Below, in pieces: positions 20,258 through 27,714 of a stretch of 34,068 nucleotides of DNA. The DNA is from Pseudomonadota bacterium (lineage in GTDB: Bacteria; Pseudomonadota; Gammaproteobacteria; Steroidobacterales; MnTg04), in the NCBI GenBank assembly GCA_022560735.1, contig JADFSO010000028.1, positions 1 to 34,068 of the forward strand, written 5' to 3'. Below the pieces are notes generated by a model. It was not told where the DNA came from, made no database searches, and worked only from the letters and a program-made list of their open reading frames with translations. The first letter of the stretch is position 1, and each line of letters opens with the position of its first letter. A program made the translations under genes and the position numbers.

Positions 20258-20293
20258 ACCCGGGCAGAAAGGACTGAAAAAGGAAGCCCGGGT
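20258..20293 (+). promoter_or_regulatory. csrA leader hairpin with two GGA motifs in the loop
   Basis: A perfect 8-bp stem (ACCCGGGC / GCCCGGGT) closes a 20-base loop that holds GGA at 20271 and 20282. Further GGA triplets are at 20311 and at 20331, inside the ribosome site. CsrA/RsmA binds GGA in hairpin loops and represses its own translation in E. coli. Self-control is therefore a reasonable inference. The stem lacks a U-tract and so is unlikely to be the lysC terminator. Confidence 0.5.
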
Positions 20294-20343
20294 AGATAAA
20301 AAATAAGAAGGGATCGCCCGAAAGGGGCATGGAGGGTAGCAAG

Positions 20344-20574
20344 ATGCTGATTCTGACAAGGCGAGTTGGAGAAACGGTGGTGATAGGGACAGATGTTACC
20401 GTCACGGTGCTGGGGGTCAAAGGCAACCAGGTCCGGATTGGCATCAACGCACCCAAAGAAATATCCGTACACCGCGAAGAGATTTTCATAAGAATTCAGA
20501 AAGAACTGGCCGCGAAGGCAGCCGCAGAGGCCGGCGCAGAGGCCGATCCAGGAGACGCCGAAAACGATACCTGA
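20344..20574 (+). CDS. csrA: Carbon storage regulator CsrA/RsmA
   Basis: This 76-aa RNA-binding regulator starts [15 protein letters not shown] and keeps the core [23 protein letters not shown] almost unchanged (given in part). It binds GGA sites in mRNA leaders and blocks or stabilises them. An Ala/Glu/Asp-rich tail makes it about 15 residues longer than E. coli CsrA. An ATG at 20329 is in frame, but GGAGGG at 20331-20336 lies 7 bases before 20344 and fixes the start. It sits between lysC and tRNA-Ser as in many gammaproteobacteria. Confidence 0.97.
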   Translation: MLILTRRVGETVVIGTDVTVTVLGVKGNQVRIGINAPKEISVHREEIFIRIQKELAAKAAAEAGAEADPGDAENDT

Positions 20575-20663
20575 CAGACGGTGGCAAACCCTTTACCAGA
20601 GCTTGGCGTACCAGTATCATTTGCGCCCCTTTGCTGGTCCAAAAGGCCAGAAAAGGAAAGAAC

Positions 20664-20754
20664 GGAGAGGTGGCTGAGTGGTCGAAAGCGCTCCCCTGCT
20701 AAGGGAGTAAGGGTCAAAAGCCCTTCGAGGGTTCGAATCCCTCCCTCTCCGCCA
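20664..20754 (+). tRNA. tRNA-Ser (anticodon GCU)
   Basis: A complete class II tRNA: acceptor stem GGAGAGG pairs with CCTCTCC, followed by G and an encoded CCA. The anticodon stem CTCCC/GGGAG carries GCT at 20698-20700, a long variable arm follows, and the T loop is GTTCGAATC. It reads AGC/AGU serine codons. The csrA - tRNA-Ser(GCU) - tRNA-Arg(ACG) order matches E. coli serV-argV. Confidence 0.97.
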
Positions 20755-20775
20755 TCTACAATTTGAAAAAACAAC

Positions 20776-20852
20776 GCGCCCGTAGCTCAGCTGGATAGAG
20801 TACCTGGCTACGAACCAGGCGGTCGGGGGTTCGACTCCCTCCGGGCGCGCCA
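20776..20852 (+). tRNA. tRNA-Arg (anticodon ACG), left border of the island
   Basis: A complete 77-base tRNA: acceptor GCGCCCG pairs with CGGGCGC, followed by G and CCA. The anticodon stem CCTGG/CCAGG has ACG at 20810-20812 (read as ICG after editing by TadA). Accessory DNA with an integrase pointing back at the gene begins right after CCA, so its 3' half is the probable attachment site. Confidence 0.97.
20820..20852 (+). other. Probable attL region at the 3' half of tRNA-Arg
   Basis: The T arm to CCA of tRNA-Arg borders the integrase gene, a classic attachment position for tyrosine integrases. I found no second full copy of this segment in the window, only the 14-base CGGTCGGGGGTTCG again at 24830-24843. 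The core sequence is therefore inferred. Confidence 0.45.
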
Positions 20853-20862
20853 TATAAAACAA

Positions 20863-20892
20863 GCAGTTACGGGTTTTCGTAGCTGCCTTTTT
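20863..20892 (+). terminator. Rho-independent terminator after the tRNA pair
   Basis: GCAGTTACG and CGTAGCTGC form a 9-bp stem with one G-T pair and a GGTTTT loop, followed by CTTTTT. This is a good intrinsic terminator for the csrA-tRNA or tRNA transcript. Confidence 0.75.
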
Positions 20893-20898
20893 CTCAGA

Positions 20899-20934
20899 TT
20901 CCCAAAACAATTCCCAAAACTTCCCGGGTTTTGG
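20899..20934. repeat. Repeated TTCCCAAAAC and inverted CCAAAAC/GTTTTGG
   Basis: TTCCCAAAAC occurs at 20899-20908 and 20911-20920, and CCAAAAC (20914-20920) faces GTTTTGG (20928-20934). These lie between the tRNA and the integrase stop, so they may be integrase arm sites, or the inverted pair may end the integrase transcript. Confidence 0.35.
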
Positions 20935-20948
20935 TGGCAGAAATTTAT

Positions 20949-22010
20949 TTACTTTGTGCTGGATATGGTCTCGATAGCGCGATCATAAACTGCGACCATT
21001 CGCGGAGACTTGTCTCCTGTTGCTTTGAACTTGTCTCCATCGAAGTCAGACACACCTTTCGCCTTTAGGTCGTGGAGACTAAATGACTCAATACCTGTCT
21101 CTTCTATCGCTTTCTTGCGAGCCCGGGCGAAGGCGCTGTTTAGGGCGCTCATTCGAATCTGCTGGCCTTGGCGATTGTGGAGCAGAAAACTCGTAGACGC
21201 TGGACCAGGCAGAGCCTTTGCTCTATCAACAGCTTTCCTCAATCGCGGAGACCACTCGATAATCTGCTCCTTGCTTTCTTTTGCTCGTACTACATGCAGC
21301 CCTTCATCTAATAAGTGCTTCCTTTTGAGCCCTTCGTATCCCAAAGGACGTGTGGGATCTACGTTTCGCGGGTCTGGGCCAATAACTTCAGCTTTACGCA
21401 AGCGGCAAAGATACTGAAGTTCCATCACTATCTGAACATAGTCTGATGCCCGGTCGTATACCGCAAAGTACTCCTCGTCGGTCACCAATCGCCTCTTAGC
21501 GAACTCCGGCTGTGGCTTTACGCCTTTGGCCGGGTTTCGCCTCACATAGTCGCGTTCATACCCATAACCGAATACAACTGAAAGAAACTCAAGTTCGCGA
21601 TTGGCCATAATGGGAGCGTCGATCGCCCGTTTATCCATGTATTTTCTGATCACTCCAGGCGTAATGTGGCGGATTTGAATAGCGCCGAAAATGCTCCCCT
21701 TCTTTAGGGCAGTTTGCGAAATTCGTCGCGCATATCTTTGGTATTCACGTTTGGTAGAAACGGCTCTTCGTTCAAAGTAGGGCGACTGAAGATATTCACT
21801 AATAAGCCACTCAAGGGATCCGGTTTTGTCCGCTGTGCCTATAAGCTCTAAGTACGCATTCCAGATTTCCGTATCCGACGCACCCGCAGAAGCCAGACGA
21901 GTTTCTTTCCCAAATTTTCCCGATCCCAGATACTCACGGTGAAACCACCTTCCTTTCGCACAGTACACGTATGGAGGGATATTGCGTTTTGTTTTCCTTG
22001 GTCTGCTCAT
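20949..22010 (-). CDS. Tyrosine recombinase (phage/island integrase)
   Basis: This is a 353-aa site-specific recombinase. The C-terminal catalytic domain has R205 (CRLRKAEV), H313-D-L-K316 in the HxxR position, D333 (GDKSPRM) where most relatives have His or Trp, and the nucleophile Y342 (AVYDR). The N-terminal part holds DNA- and core-binding domains. The ATG at 22010 overlaps the stop of the DUF4224 gene by four bases; the frame continues up to 22085. It points toward tRNA-Arg and is the likely integrase of the island. The Asp for His change may reduce activity. Confidence 0.9.
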   Translation of the reverse strand: MSRPRKTKRNIPPYVYCAKGRWFHREYLGSGKFGKETRLASAGASDTEIWNAYLELIGTADKTGSLEWLISEYLQSPYFERRAVSTKREYQRYARRISQTALKKGSIFGAIQIRHITPGVIRKYMDKRAIDAPIMANRELEFLSVVFGYGYERDYVRRNPAKGVKPQPEFAKRRLVTDEEYFAVYDRASDYVQIVMELQYLCRLRKAEVIGPDPRNVDPTRPLGYEGLKRKHLLDEGLHVVRAKESKEQIIEWSPRLRKAVDRAKALPGPASTSFLLHNRQGQQIRMSALNSAFARARKKAIEETGIESFSLHDLKAKGVSDFDGDKFKATGDKSPRMVAVYDRAIETISSTK

Positions 22011-22213
22011 TTGAAGTCTATTTCCACAGTCTGTTCGGCCACCTTGATTTCCATAGCGGCATTCAGAGCGTCCTTTGTAGTCCAAATGCGGCCTTGTTTC
22101 CCAGTAAAAAACTGTATGCCCTGGTCACGAAGGCATTGGGCTAACCGGCTCCGTTGATCATAGCCTGTTGCTGATAGTAGGTCGTCTTCAGAGATAATCA
22201 AAATTGTGTCCAT
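22007..22213 (-). CDS. DUF4224 small protein, integrase partner
   Basis: This protein of about 68 aa starts MDTILIISEDDLLSATGY and carries the pattern Q...R...L...GI.F....GR, typical of DUF4224, a small winged-helix-like domain often found directly before phage integrases and thought to act like an excisionase. The ATG at 22213 fits the domain; an upstream ATG at 22270 would add 19 hydrophobic residues. It overlaps the integrase by four bases, so the two are coupled. Confidence 0.7.
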   Translation of the reverse strand: MDTILIISEDDLLSATGYDQRSRLAQCLRDQGIQFFTGKQGRIWTTKDALNAAMEIKVAEQTVEIDFK

Positions 22214-22288
22214 GTGTGGCACAATTATAAACCTCAGTAGGAATTTGACCTCCCCGAACAATTTATCCAAAAAATTCAGGGGTAAGAA

Positions 22289-22999
22289 ATGGATTGGGCA
22301 AATAATGAAAATTATCTATTCACAGAAAGCTTGAGTCAGACGGGCTGGGCATGGGAATTTTTGCGCCGATGTCCTGACTACATAAAAGAATTTGCGGATG
22401 CACAAACATTAAGTGGCCCGATTTTCGTACCAAAAAAGAATGATAATGAAACAGATCGGGAGTGGGAGAATAGGGTAATACATGACGGGGGTGAGCCCGA
22501 AAAGCTTGCCAGGACTGTGTTCGGCGCTCGACGATGGCGAATGAAGCCACCCATGCATGATCCTCAGTCGAGTGACAGCCCACGATTTTTGGAGCCATAC
22601 CCGAGGTTGTTGGAGTGGGATGATGTTGGAAAGTATTACGAGGAACCTGAACCAAATGCACCAATAATGCGTCAAATGGACAAGGCCATATTTGTCTTCA
22701 ACTTGCTGAGCCCACTTCCGTCCCAGATAGATTCGGCCAAACTGCAACTAACTTCATTGCAAAAAGAGGTTTCCAAAAAGGCGAGAACGAATATCCAAAG
22801 GAATGAGTGGAAACGATACCTAAGAATACTCGACGCGAAAGCGGCGGGGGCAAAGAATAAAGCCATTATTCAAGGAATTAAGTACTTTGCAGTATTGGAC
22901 AATACAGCGGCAAGTGGGTATGCCGCGGCGGACCGTCTCAGCGATAACCTAAGTCGCGCTCGAGAACTGCAAAACGACCCCCTGCAAATCCTCTCCTAA
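22289..22999 (+). CDS. DUF6499-like protein of an integrative element
   Basis: A 236-aa protein. Residues 8-35 (ENYLFTESLSQTGWAWEFLR, then RCPDY) match the N-terminal transcriptional-regulator-like DUF6499 pattern that I know from integrative elements. The C-terminal half is helical and basic and may bind DNA. Function is unknown; regulation of the element is a guess. A GGGG-AAG site precedes the ATG. It is divergent from the DUF4224-integrase pair, with a shared promoter region at 22214-22288. Confidence 0.6.
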   Translation: MDWANNENYLFTESLSQTGWAWEFLRRCPDYIKEFADAQTLSGPIFVPKKNDNETDREWENRVIHDGGEPEKLARTVFGARRWRMKPPMHDPQSSDSPRFLEPYPRLLEWDDVGKYYEEPEPNAPIMRQMDKAIFVFNLLSPLPSQIDSAKLQLTSLQKEVSKKARTNIQRNEWKRYLRILDAKAAGAKNKAIIQGIKYFAVLDNTAASGYAAADRLSDNLSRARELQNDPLQILS

Positions 23000-23140
23000 A
23001 ATCCGGAAATCTTCACGCCAAGAAATGTGGGGAGGGAAACACCCTACCTATGTTGTATGGTTTCCAATTATTTCGCTGAGCTGAGTGTGAAAGCTGTCCA
23101 GCCCAGTCAATTATCCGTTTACTAATAGCCGGTAAGGTCG

Positions 23141-23158
23141 AATTGCAATCAGTTGCAC
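23141..23158. repeat. TGCAA/TTGCA dyad, copy 1
   Basis: TTGCAATCAGTTGCA at 23143-23157 is an imperfect palindrome six bases before the ATG of the replication-like gene, so it overlaps the expected ribosome site. It recurs downstream of the gene. An operator for self-control or a replication-protein site is likely. Confidence 0.5.
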
Positions 23159-23163
23159 ATCCT

Positions 23164-24096
23164 ATGATCACTGTCCTCTCGAAAGCTGTTGTTGGTCCGC
23201 TATTTTGTGACAAGCTTTCAGTCACTTTGCCTGTGCTGCAGAAGAAGGAGCAAACGCACATTGAGTCGTGTTTCAAAGACTTGGTTAATCAGAAACACGC
23301 CTATTCGACTACGACTCCCTTTTATAGGGATTCAATTCGGTTCAGAGCCGGTGGGGGCAAAAGTGATCAGATATTGCTTCAAGCAGCACCGCGTTTCGAG
23401 ACGGTAGCTTTTTTCAGATGCGAATTTAATCCTACTGTAGTAGAACCGGCGATAATACGGGCTGTTTTTGACGCTGTTCTGCCCAAAGGTTACGAACACC
23501 TTATGTGGGTCGGTAAATGTACGCGTATTGATCTAACGACGGATATCTACGGTGTAGATGTGGACGATCTACTTATTTGGTCAAAGAATGCCCGGGTATC
23601 ACGTGTGTTTTGTCGAAATGGCAAGGTGGAGACTCTATACCTAGGCAGTAAGCTAAGCCCGATTGGATATGCAATTTACGACAAAAATGCCGAGCAGCTG
23701 AAGAAAGGATCGTCAAAAGATATGAATGGTCCGCGAACTCGTATAGAGGTCCGCGTCAAGACGGCGATTTCTACATCCTCCCTGGGAGCCCTTGCCAACC
23801 CGTTCAGCAAGTTGAATGTAGCATGCTACAAGTCTTTTACCGGAATGGATGAAATGTCAGCAATGTTCTTGGACTCATGTCGCTATAGAGGCGCCCACGC
23901 TGCGTTAAAGCAGTTGAATAAGAAGAAACGGGAGAGATTTGAGTTTCTCCTGCGAACTCACAAAAGTCCTTGGTGGGATCCGTACCTAATTTGGCAACAA
24001 TATCCTACAGTCGTGGAGCAGTTACAAAACAGTCAAGCGCCAAAGATCGACTACGAAGAGTCGCATTCGAATTTCGGTGCAATTGAGTTGCACTAA
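23164..24096 (+). CDS. Replication initiator-like protein (Rep_trans type)
   Basis: A protein of about 310 aa. R121-I-D-L-T-T-D-I-Y-G and later TRIEVRVK resemble the conserved blocks of the plasmid/phage replication initiation factor family (Rep_trans, PF02486), which nicks a double-strand origin to start rolling-circle replication. The active Tyr cannot be placed with certainty. A TTG at 23143 is in frame, but the ATG at 23164 is preferred. The gene lies between TGCAA/TTGCA dyads, and AAGACATTAA repeats follow it, which fits an origin. A relaxase-type role is an alternative. Confidence 0.55.
   Translation: MITVLSKAVVGPLFCDKLSVTLPVLQKKEQTHIESCFKDLVNQKHAYSTTTPFYRDSIRFRAGGGKSDQILLQAAPRFETVAFFRCEFNPTVVEPAIIRAVFDAVLPKGYEHLMWVGKCTRIDLTTDIYGVDVDDLLIWSKNARVSRVFCRNGKVETLYLGSKLSPIGYAIYDKNAEQLKKGSSKDMNGPRTRIEVRVKTAISTSSLGALANPFSKLNVACYKSFTGMDEMSAMFLDSCRYRGAHAALKQLNKKKRERFEFLLRTHKSPWWDPYLIWQQYPTVVEQLQNSQAPKIDYEESHSNFGAIELH
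24078..24092. repeat. TGCAA/TTGCA dyad, copy 2
   Basis: TGCAATTGAGTTGCA overlaps the last codons of the replication-like gene. It has the same half-sites as the copy before the gene, with one extra spacer base. Confidence 0.5.
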
Positions 24097-24322
24097 TCAC
24101 CCGGAATTTTCTGTGCGACAAATTCGGGGAGGTCTCAGTTGGGTGGAACTTGTAATGTTGGCTGGTAGGCAATCAAGAAGTCCTTACACAGACGAATTAC
24201 GCAGGGTGACAAATGACACACTTGAACTAGGGGGTATTCATGAATACGAAAGAGACCGACAGTGACTGAATAGGAAGGATAATTTGCTCAGTAATCGGTT
24301 GAACAGCAGTCGGAGAGTCTAT

Positions 24323-24337
24323 TTGCAATTAGTTGCA
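24323..24337. repeat. TGCAA/TTGCA dyad, copy 3
   Basis: TTGCAATTAGTTGCA differs from copy 1 at one base in 15. A weaker form, TTGCAATTAATTTCA, lies at 24538-24552. Confidence 0.5.
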
Positions 24338-24344
24338 ATTGTTC

Positions 24345-24461
24345 AAGACATATTGATCAAGACATTAAGTGGGTCCGCATCCTACAATTGCCAAGGGATC
24401 CAGGACAGCGTCGGGACATGAAACCAGCATTTTCATAAAAAGACATTAAAAAGACATTAAG
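24345..24461 (+). repeat. Iteron-like AAGACATTAA repeats, possible origin
   Basis: AAGACAT starts at 24345 and 24359 (14 bases apart) and at 24440 and 24451 (11 bases apart, head to tail). The last three are the fuller AAGACATTAA. They lie just after the replication-like gene in gene-free, AT-rich DNA, as iterons or a nick region often do. Function is inferred. Confidence 0.45.
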
Positions 24462-24730
24462 GGACAAATGAACGCTCGAGGCTGATTTTTGTGGCGAGTT
24501 GGTTGTTCCCAATGTCTCCATGCTATCCAGGTTTTCATTGCAATTAATTTCAACCCCGGATTCAAGAAGATGTTGTGCTCAGCGTGCCACGCATTTGTGC
24601 TTTCGGCAATGTGGGACCAGTCAATGATCATATAAGTGCCGTTCTGTCGCCATATTTGATTTATTCTATCTTATGGCGGGCAAGTAAATCCGTCCGCAGC
24701 GATAGCAGTGTCCGGGACACCATGCATGCT

Positions 24731-24774
24731 AACCCCGCAATGGTCCGCGAATCATGAATATGCTCTTGTTGCCA
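24731..24774. repeat. Imperfect 44-base direct repeat, copy A
   Basis: Begins AACCCCGCAATGGTCCGCG. It matches copy B at 35 of 44 positions without gaps. The two starts are exactly 200 bases apart. Confidence 0.6.
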
Positions 24775-24930
24775 AAGAGAAAGCCACTGCCTTGATAGGA
24801 CAGTGGTCTGGTGTCTCGGCAGGTCGTCCGGTCGGGGGTTCGGTGTCGGGTGTGACCGTCGAATCAGCTGTGATGACTCGGATCTGGCCGCAATGATGAC
24901 GGTGTACCGGTAAATAACTCTGTGCCTATC

Positions 24931-24974
24931 AACCCCGCAATAATCCGCGCATTTTTAATAAGGTCTTGTTCCCA
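24931..24974. repeat. Imperfect 44-base direct repeat, copy B
   Basis: Begins AACCCCGCAATAATCCGCG and ends close to the end of the SEC-C segment of the next gene. See copy A for the match. Confidence 0.6.
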
Positions 24975-24986
24975 TTCCGTTGCGTT

Positions 24987-25043
24987 TCAAAGGCAGCATT
25001 TCTTGTATTTTTTCCCGCTCCCACATGGGCATGGTTCGTTTCT
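24987..25043 (-). other. SEC-C motif out of frame
   Basis: The minus strand encodes RNEPCPCGSGKKYKKCC plus Leu and a TGA stop. C-x-C and the final CC bind zinc in the SEC-C family (PF02810), a common C-terminal tail. It has no start of its own and belongs to the preceding nuclease-like gene. Confidence 0.85.
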
Positions 25044-27130
25044 ACCTATCTTTCTTTTTTTTTAGTTGAACCTGATTTCGAAAGATCAACATTACTGCGC
25101 TTCGTGTAATGAGATGTCTCGGCATCCATTTCAGGGCTTTGTTCCCAGTCGTAGTCCAGATTCAATCCGAATTTTGGTAGGGCGTCATCTGGGCTGATAC
25201 ATAGGCCGAACCATGTCTTGGCTTTTTGCGTATATTTTCGACCGTGGCAATGTACTTGAAGCCTGGGCCCAGCGACCGTAATCGGATCATAGTTGCAGTG
25301 AATTGTTAGTCCCGTCTCGTCTTTCCCAAACCCGAGAGTTAGGTCGTGACTCTTGCGATCAATTCTTGCTTGGCTTGCTATTTTGTCTATGCCCGTACTG
25401 ATGTCAGTGACAGAATCCTCGGAAATCGTCAATAACAAAAAACCCAAGTCAATAATAGCCAAATCTTGTCGCGATTCGATTTGCTCAACGATCCGACCAA
25501 TTGAGGTTTGGGCAAATCTAGTCAGTATTCCGTCCGGAGTCTTGTTGCCTGGTACCCCATCACGCCGCGCAGCCACCGCAACATCGAGCTCCGCGGTGAT
25601 GTCGTCGTGGAGGTGAATAAGGTCTACATCGTCGTCGAGCCAGAGATTCATCTTGAGGTGATACGCAAGAATCGTTAACTCATGAGATACGATCAATCGA
25701 TCTGCATAGTTGGAACGCTGACTGATGTAGCTAAGAAGCCGAAGCGGTGATGCTAAGAACTCCACCATGACATCGAGCAAAAACACATCCATAACGAATG
25801 GCGGTTGGATTGCAGATGTCGTCTCATATTTTAGGAACTGCCGAACTTGGAAGCTGAGTGCTGGATAATGATCCGACACCACGCATAGGATGTAGATCTC
25901 TTTTATGTTCGACGGCATATCTATTTTGTTGGAATGTCCGTCTTGAAAAGTGTATCCCGGCTTAGTCAGCAATCTCGAGCAAGATAGTGCCTGATCGTAT
26001 GAATCCTGGATGCTCTTTTGGAAGTCACTTTTTATTTGAGCGACGTTCCCTTTCCGCGCTTCAAGAGTTAAACGCTTTGACTTCGTCTGTACGACGATCG
26101 CGCGGTTTCCAAATAAGACCAATACATCAATCTCCCCTTCGATTTCACTCTTCTTTCGATATATGTTGACGTTCGAATGGACATTATCGTCGCCGAATAC
26201 CGATTTTAGTCTCTTTGCCGAAAAAGTCTCTGTAAACTTCCCCCGATTATTCATCGCGTAATCACAATAGGACTCGTCAGAACCCATCCAATAAAACGGT
26301 GACTCATAGAGTGATTCGACTAGGCTGTATATTTGAAAAAGGATGAACGTGTTATCGTCAATTTGTATTAGTGGCTTTGCATTTGCGACATTGAAATCAT
26401 TGATAGTCTGAAAGTCATCATTTCGTTCATCAGCTGTAACCGAGAAGGCCGATAACACTGCAGTGATTTCCTTCACATCCAAATCAGTTTTCTCGGCGAC
26501 CTCTTGGCCTGTCAATATGAATCCTGGTAATATTGTCCTGTCGATCGGATTTTTGTTCTTCATATCCTTCAAGACATCAAAGACCTTTTCGTCCTGAATA
26601 GATCCGATCGCTCTAACAACTTGCTGCGCCTTCCGCACCGAAAATCCTTTATTGGAGATAAGCCAAGAATCATCATTCGAATACTTGTCTATCGATAGGT
26701 CACGGTACTGGCAGCTGTACGCGGACTCACCGCCGTAGAAAATGGGCTCACGCAAAACGCTTTCCAGCGAGTCTTCCGCCGGGTCGCCAGTCTCTTTACC
26801 GTGGAGAAGTAGTTCAGAGAACATCTGCGCAGACATCAGTTTGTGTAACTCCTCGAGGAGTTCTTCACTTCGGTTAATGTACTTTTCAATAACATCCGGA
26901 GCCGGCAATGAAAGATCTCTTTCTTTTTTGAGCGACAGTCCAACCAGGGTCGAGATTTCAGTGCGAATCAGGCGATCTGCAGAGAACATGTCCTTCATAT
27001 CATCCGCCGTCATCTCTCCGGAAAAGCGAACCATGTTGTCACGAAAGCACAAATAGGCGATCGCATGCAGATAGCCTGGGGACGCGCAGACTTCTGCCAA
27101 TTCGTCATATATTTCTTTCTCTAGTCTCAT
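24987..27130 (-). CDS. PD-(D/E)xK-like nuclease with SEC-C tail in a shifted frame
   Basis: The frame from 27130 encodes 694 aa and stops at 25046. The middle has E333-I-D335 then VVQTKSK (Q348-x-K350), resembling the PD-(D/E)xK nuclease core in its Q-x-K (Mrr-like) form. The rest is not recognised; it is acidic and soluble. Just past the stop, in another frame, is a perfect SEC-C zinc motif RNEPCPCGSGKKYKKCC ending in TGA at 24987. One added A in the nine-A tract (plus-strand T9 at 25055-25063) joins the frames through KKKRKIG to give about 714 aa. This could be slippage, a mutation or a sequencing error. The island setting suggests phage or DNA defence (inference). Confidence 0.65.
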
Positions 27131-27714
27131 TTTGCGAGTGCTATGGACAGCGGCCTTGAGACCGGCTCATCTGATTCCTCATTCCGTGTGTGGCCAACAG
27201 AATCCGTAGTATATATTGCCCCCGCATACGTCCCACGAACCGCTCCTACGCTGTTGATTCAATAGATTGCGCCACCTGTCTGAGATGTTACAAATCAGCC
27301 CGCTCCCTTATCCGAAGTCAAAAGTGGGCAGTCGTGAAAACGGCGCAAGCATTTACCACGTTTCGATCATTGGGGTAAGGGTCGGGGTACTTGCAATCAC
27401 GACGATCAAGATTGTCAGCACTGGAAAGGGGTGTGGCTCTCTTTTCGATGGTCGCCCTCTCCGCCAGGCACATCAGGAAGTTCAGACTCTTTCTCAAGAA
27501 CCTATTGGACCTTTCAGCGTGTTTCTTGAATTAAGCGCGAAAATGAAAGCTGACTGATGGCTCAAGTCTCATCGCAGTTGCAGATCATCAAAATCAATCT
27601 CGATACTCTAGAGAATTCAGGGTGTGGAGTTGTCCCGCAATTGTCCATGTCGCTGCTCCTAGGCTTTTGATTCGATACTAAGGACCACTGTCTGAGTATG
27701 GCAGTCTCCGGATA
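27131..27714. other. Gene-poor stretch
   Basis: No gene with recognisable motifs is seen. The short open frames on the plus strand (27190-27378, 27267-27557) have no family pattern. The right part holds one copy of the repeat ACTGYCTGAGTAYGGCAGT. The promoter of the nuclease-like gene should lie at its left end. Confidence 0.5.
27685..27705. repeat. Dispersed dyad ACTGYCTGAGTAYGGCAGT, copy 1
   Basis: CC followed by ACTGTCTGAGTATGGCAGT; the same sequence occurs at 32799-32819 with two C/T differences in 21 bases. In copy 2 the ends ACTGCC/GGCAGT form a perfect inverted repeat. Confidence 0.6.

Larger units (their letters stand above)
24097..24986. other. Gene-free stretch with repeats
   Basis: No credible gene is seen over nearly 900 bases; the short frames here have no motif or good start. 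It holds dyad copies 3 and 4, the AAGACATTAA repeats, a 13-base palindrome GTGTCCGGGACAC at 24708-24720, a 14-base match to the tRNA-Arg T arm at 24830-24843, and a pair of 44-base imperfect repeats at 24731 and 24931. Confidence 0.6.

Noticed and set aside
24077..24265. 62-codon frame after the replication-like gene
   Set aside because: Overlaps the gene end and the repeat region, with no motif and no ribosome site.
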